In this document: positions 61,388 to 64,000 of the stretch, one piece after another | Layout of the letters: each line of letters begins with the position of its first letter | How positions within the stretch are numbered: the first letter of the stretch is position 1 | Assembly: GCF_016765655.2 (NCBI RefSeq) | Contig: NZ_CP086106.1 | Span: forward strand, 979,501-1,043,500 | DNA: 64,000 nucleotides | Source of the DNA: Skermanella mucosa | GTDB taxonomy: Bacteria; Pseudomonadota; Alphaproteobacteria; Azospirillales; Azospirillaceae | Reading direction: 5' to 3' | Translations under genes and position numbers: made by a program | The notes under the pieces: generated by a model | The model's database searches: none | What the model was told of the DNA's origin: nothing | What the model saw: the letters and a program-made list of their open reading frames with translations, nothing else

Positions 61388-61798
61388 TCAGCCCGGGGTG
61401 CAGCCCGGCGGCATCAGGTACAGCGAGCCGTCGGCGCGCTTGATCACGTAGCAGTTGGAACCTTCGTAGGCGAGGATCGACAGGCTGTTGAACCCCCGCA
61501 GCCCCTTCAGCTCTTTAGGAAGATTGGTCGGCGAGATCTTGACGGGCTTGCCCCGGGCCGGCGAGTTCGGATGGTCCTCGACCAGCGCGCCGACCAGTTC
61601 ACCCCTGCTGTTCAGGATCAGCGCCAGCGTCGGATCGGCAATGCCGGCCTTCCGCAGGGTATCGACCGTGGCCTGATCGAGCTGGGCCGTCGGCAGATCG
61701 GCCTCGGGCGCCGCGATCTGGGCACCGGCAGGAACGGTCGTGAAGAACAATGCGGCGAAAACACCTGCCGCGGCAATCCTCAGGAATGAACAAGGCAT
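61388..61798 (-). CDS. Uncharacterised exported protein
   Basis: Protein of 136 residues with a signal peptide (cleavage near AGA-QIA). The mature part contains one cysteine pair (NCYVIKRADGSLYLMPPGC) and no known motif. It begins 35 bases after the TPR/barrel gene, with AGGAG nine bases before the ATG, and is probably in the same transcript. Confidence 0.75.
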   Translation of the reverse strand: MPCSFLRIAAAGVFAALFFTTVPAGAQIAAPEADLPTAQLDQATVDTLRKAGIADPTLALILNSRGELVGALVEDHPNSPARGKPVKISPTNLPKELKGLRGFNSLSILAYEGSNCYVIKRADGSLYLMPPGCTPG

Positions 61799-61833
61799 GA
61801 CGGGCGCTCCTTGAATTAGAGGATCCTCAGGGT

Positions 61834-64000
61834 TCAGAAGGTAAGGGAAAGCCGGCCCAGCACCGTGCGCGCCGGGATGAAGCGTGGGCGTGTCAGCGAG
61901 TTGGTGACCGAGTCGAGATCCTGGTACAGGAATTCTTCGTCTAAAATATTCCGGACTTCAAGGCTGATCGATCCGCGGCGGTTGGGAAGCCGGAAGCCGA
62001 GCGATGCATCGACCGTGACGAAGTTCTCGCGCGTCTGGTCGAAGGACTGCGGCAGGCGCTCCTCGACCTGCTGGCTCACGAAGTTCGCCCCGACGCGGGC
62101 GAACAGTCCGTTGTCGGCGAAATAGCGGACCTGGACCGGCACCGTCAGGGTGCGCAGCTCCGCGACGTCGATCTGCCGGTTGGTATTTTCGATGTCCTGC
62201 CACTGGGCTTCCGCCGAGACCGCCCAGTCCCGGGAGGCGGCCCAGTAGAGATAGGCCCGCGCTTCGTCCTCCTCGCGCTCGTCGGTCCGGTACTCCGGCG
62301 GGTCGCGCTGCACGACCAGCGGCACGTCCAGATCCCGGCGGGTATACTCGACCCCGCCGAAGAGGGAACCGAAGCTGCCGCGGGCCAGCGTGGCATCAAG
62401 ACCGATGCCCTTGACCCAGGCGCTGGTCTGGTTGAACTCGTCGGTGAACTGGTTGAAGCCGGCGATCTGCGTCGGTTCAAGGGTCTGGTCGACGATCAGG
62501 AGCCGCTTGAAGGTCCGGAACGCAGCGGCGCGCACCCGCAGCCCGTCGTTGACCTGCCACTGGATGCCGGCTTTCGGATTGACCTCGCTGAAGTCGAGCG
62601 CGCCGTTCTCGAACTTGTCGCCGCTGAGGCCGAGCGTCACGGTCACGTCGCGCACGGGGGTCAGGTTGACGTACCCGTAGGCGTTGGTCTGCCGGTTCGT
62701 GAACCGCGCGGTGGTCGGGAAGCTCTGGCCCAGCGCCGGGATATCGAGGGTCGCGACGTTCCGCTGGCGGATGCTGGCGAAACCGCCGCCCGCCGTCACG
62801 TTGAACAGGTTGCCCCGGTAGATGCCCTGGACTTGCGTGTCGGTCCCGGTCTGCTTGATGTCGTCCGTGAAGGTGAAATCTTCCTCGGCCTGGACCTGGT
62901 GCGACTCCCGGTCGCTGACGATCACCGAGGCCAGCAGGTCCACGCGCGGCGTGGGCGAGTAGCGCAGGCCGACCCGGGCGGTGTCCTGGTCGATGTCGGT
63001 GCGGCTGTCGCGCGAGAAGTCGTCGGGGTCGAAATTCTGCACCAGGTCGCCCTGTTCGCTGCGGCGGGACCGCAATTCCGCCTGGAGACTCAGGGTATCG
63101 GTCAGCGCCGCCTGCCCGAACAGCGTGTAGATGTCGTACTCGACGTCGTTGTTCTCGCGATAGCCGTCGCTCTGGTAGTGGAACTGGCCGGCGCTGAAGG
63201 CCGCCCGACCGACGATGCCCGAAAGCGTCACTTCGTCCGCGCGGGTGTCCAGGTTCCCGACGATGCCGGCGGCGTTCAGGCGGATCTGGTCGCGCTCGAA
63301 CAGCGCGCCGTATTCGTTGAAGCCGGCTTCGGACGGAAGCGCGCCGGGCAGGATTTCCAGGTCCGTCGTGCTCAGGCTGGGCTGCACCGGGTCGATGGTG
63401 ATCGGCTGGAGGAGCTGCGACCGGAGCAAGGCGCTGGACCGGGCGATCTCGTGGCGCTCCTGCTGGCCGTAAAGGTCGGACAGGAAGCGCTCGACCGACG
63501 CGCTGCCGGGATCGGCGGCAAGCGACGCCGACCCGACGGGCAGACCGAGCCGCTCGAATCCCAGGTCCCGGTAGATCCGGCCCAGCCCGGCGCCGCGGGT
63601 CGCCAGGTCCTGGTTCAGCAGCAGGCGAGAACGGAAAGGCGCGCGGTTGTCGTTCAGCTCGATGGAGCGCTGGATTTCCGCCAGCGCCTCGACCGGCTGG
63701 TTGGCCGCCCGCAGCCGCAGACCCTCGAAGAGGAAGGGCGTCGGATCGTTCGGGTCGAGCTGCTTGGCGATCTCGTACTGTCCCGCCGCGCGGTCGTCGC
63801 GCCGTTCCTCGTCGTAGCCGCGGCCGAGATAGCTTCGGACCAGGGCGTTCTCGGTATCCAGGCCGGCGGCGATCTCGATCTCGTTGCGTCCCGCTTCCAG
63901 GCGGCCTTGCCGGATCAGGGCCAGGCCCATTCCCAGGCGGGGCTGCGGGTCGGCGGGCTCCAGCCGGATCGCGCGCTCGAACACCGCCTGCGCTTCCTGC
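61834..64000 (-). CDS. TPR plus TonB-receptor-like outer membrane barrel, 5' end beyond window
   Basis: At least 722 residues; the frame is open to the right edge, so the true N-terminus is missing. TPR-like helical repeats occupy the visible first 130 residues (QEAQAVFERAIRLEPADPQPR and a second unit ending in KQLDPNDPTPFLFEG). The remainder is a beta-rich barrel that ends NILDEEFLYQDLD, then RTVLGRLSLTF with a terminal Phe, as in TonB-dependent receptors. The receptor plug domain that normally precedes such a barrel is absent from the visible part. TPR-plus-barrel proteins sometimes accompany FecR/CHASE2 genes; none is in view. Confidence 0.8.
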   Translation of the reverse strand, partial: QEAQAVFERAIRLEPADPQPRLGMGLALIRQGRLEAGRNEIEIAAGLDTENALVRSYLGRGYDEERRDDRAAGQYEIAKQLDPNDPTPFLFEGLRLRAANQPVEALAEIQRSIELNDNRAPFRSRLLLNQDLATRGAGLGRIYRDLGFERLGLPVGSASLAADPGSASVERFLSDLYGQQERHEIARSSALLRSQLLQPITIDPVQPSLSTTDLEILPGALPSEAGFNEYGALFERDQIRLNAAGIVGNLDTRADEVTLSGIVGRAAFSAGQFHYQSDGYRENNDVEYDIYTLFGQAALTDTLSLQAELRSRRSEQGDLVQNFDPDDFSRDSRTDIDQDTARVGLRYSPTPRVDLLASVIVSDRESHQVQAEEDFTFTDDIKQTGTDTQVQGIYRGNLFNVTAGGGFASIRQRNVATLDIPALGQSFPTTARFTNRQTNAYGYVNLTPVRDVTVTLGLSGDKFENGALDFSEVNPKAGIQWQVNDGLRVRAAAFRTFKRLLIVDQTLEPTQIAGFNQFTDEFNQTSAWVKGIGLDATLARGSFGSLFGGVEYTRRDLDVPLVVQRDPPEYRTDEREEDEARAYLYWAASRDWAVSAEAQWQDIENTNRQIDVAELRTLTVPVQVRYFADNGLFARVGANFVSQQVEERLPQSFDQTRENFVTVDASLGFRLPNRRGSISLEVRNILDEEFLYQDLDSVTNSLTRPRFIPARTVLGRLSLTF

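Overview
The window is GC-rich chromosomal DNA, densely coding and with strong third-position G/C bias. It most likely comes from an alphaproteobacterium of the Rhodospirillales (Azospirillum/Skermanella-like). This is inferred from gene order and protein style: mutY divergent from DUF721-dsbA-smc, a marR-ompR-envZ set arranged like petP-petR, many sensor kinases, OpgH/OpgD glucan genes and a TTG-started malate synthase G. No ribosomal or marker gene is present to confirm it. I saw no rRNA, tRNA or CRISPR array.

Layout. 1-3137: a c-di-GMP-type (PilZ) family-2 polysaccharide synthase, cut by the window edge, and its HlyD-like partner. 3243-5898: MarR regulator, OmpR-type regulator and EnvZ-type kinase. 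5973-10011: IlvE aminotransferase, a chemoreceptor, a REP-like palindrome pair and a PhyH-type dioxygenase. 10242-14330: an NLR-like NACHT-LRR protein whose leucine-rich repeats are nearly identical DNA copies and whose last repeat is broken by a frameshift, followed by an orphan phage terminase small-subunit-like gene. 14350-18118: FadL porin with a LiuR-like operator, CBS protein, lipoprotein and FAD oxidase. 18231-26048: SMC, DsbA-like protein, DUF721, MutY, a VWA protein and a thioredoxin-reductase-like protein. 26186-34388: malate synthase G, DUF2780 protein, UbiC-like protein, a short glycosyltransferase-like protein, an SLC13/TrkA-C permease, cold-shock protein and membrane proteins. 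34469-40328: an unusual operon of a SET-domain protein, an NTT-like membrane protein fused to HEAT-like repeats and a cyclic-nucleotide-binding domain, a CHASE4 histidine kinase and a receiver protein. 41009-47778: a second CHASE4 kinase, an FNT channel, and divergent opgH and opgD-like genes for periplasmic glucans.

48679-58245 is the most notable region: nine tightly packed genes, seven of the eight junctions overlapping or separated by under 30 bases. They encode inositol-3-phosphate synthase, an HD-type hydrolase, a methyltransferase with a Trm112-like N-terminus, a Gfo/Idh dehydrogenase, a metallo-beta-lactamase-fold protein with a zinc-ribbon-like N-terminus, a stand-alone YcaO protein, a sugar-phosphate isomerase-like TIM barrel, a GT4 glycosyltransferase and a PIG-L deacetylase. 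Inositol synthase + GT4 + PIG-L mirrors the first steps of mycothiol synthesis, but no MshC or MshD homologue is present; YcaO, the methyltransferase and the dehydrogenase point to another end product. A perfect 16-bp palindrome lies upstream of the first gene. I interpret this as a probable undescribed biosynthetic pathway for an inositol-containing aminosugar metabolite.

A second cross-cutting observation is a set of short tandem repeats (13 or 14 bp in four cases) that begin at or span stop codons of unrelated genes. Because 13 and 14 are not multiples of three, the copies place TGA in different reading frames. 58681-64000 holds a degenerate receiver, small exported proteins, a protein with an EF-hand-like motif, a DUF2243 membrane protein and a TPR/outer-membrane-barrel protein cut by the right edge.
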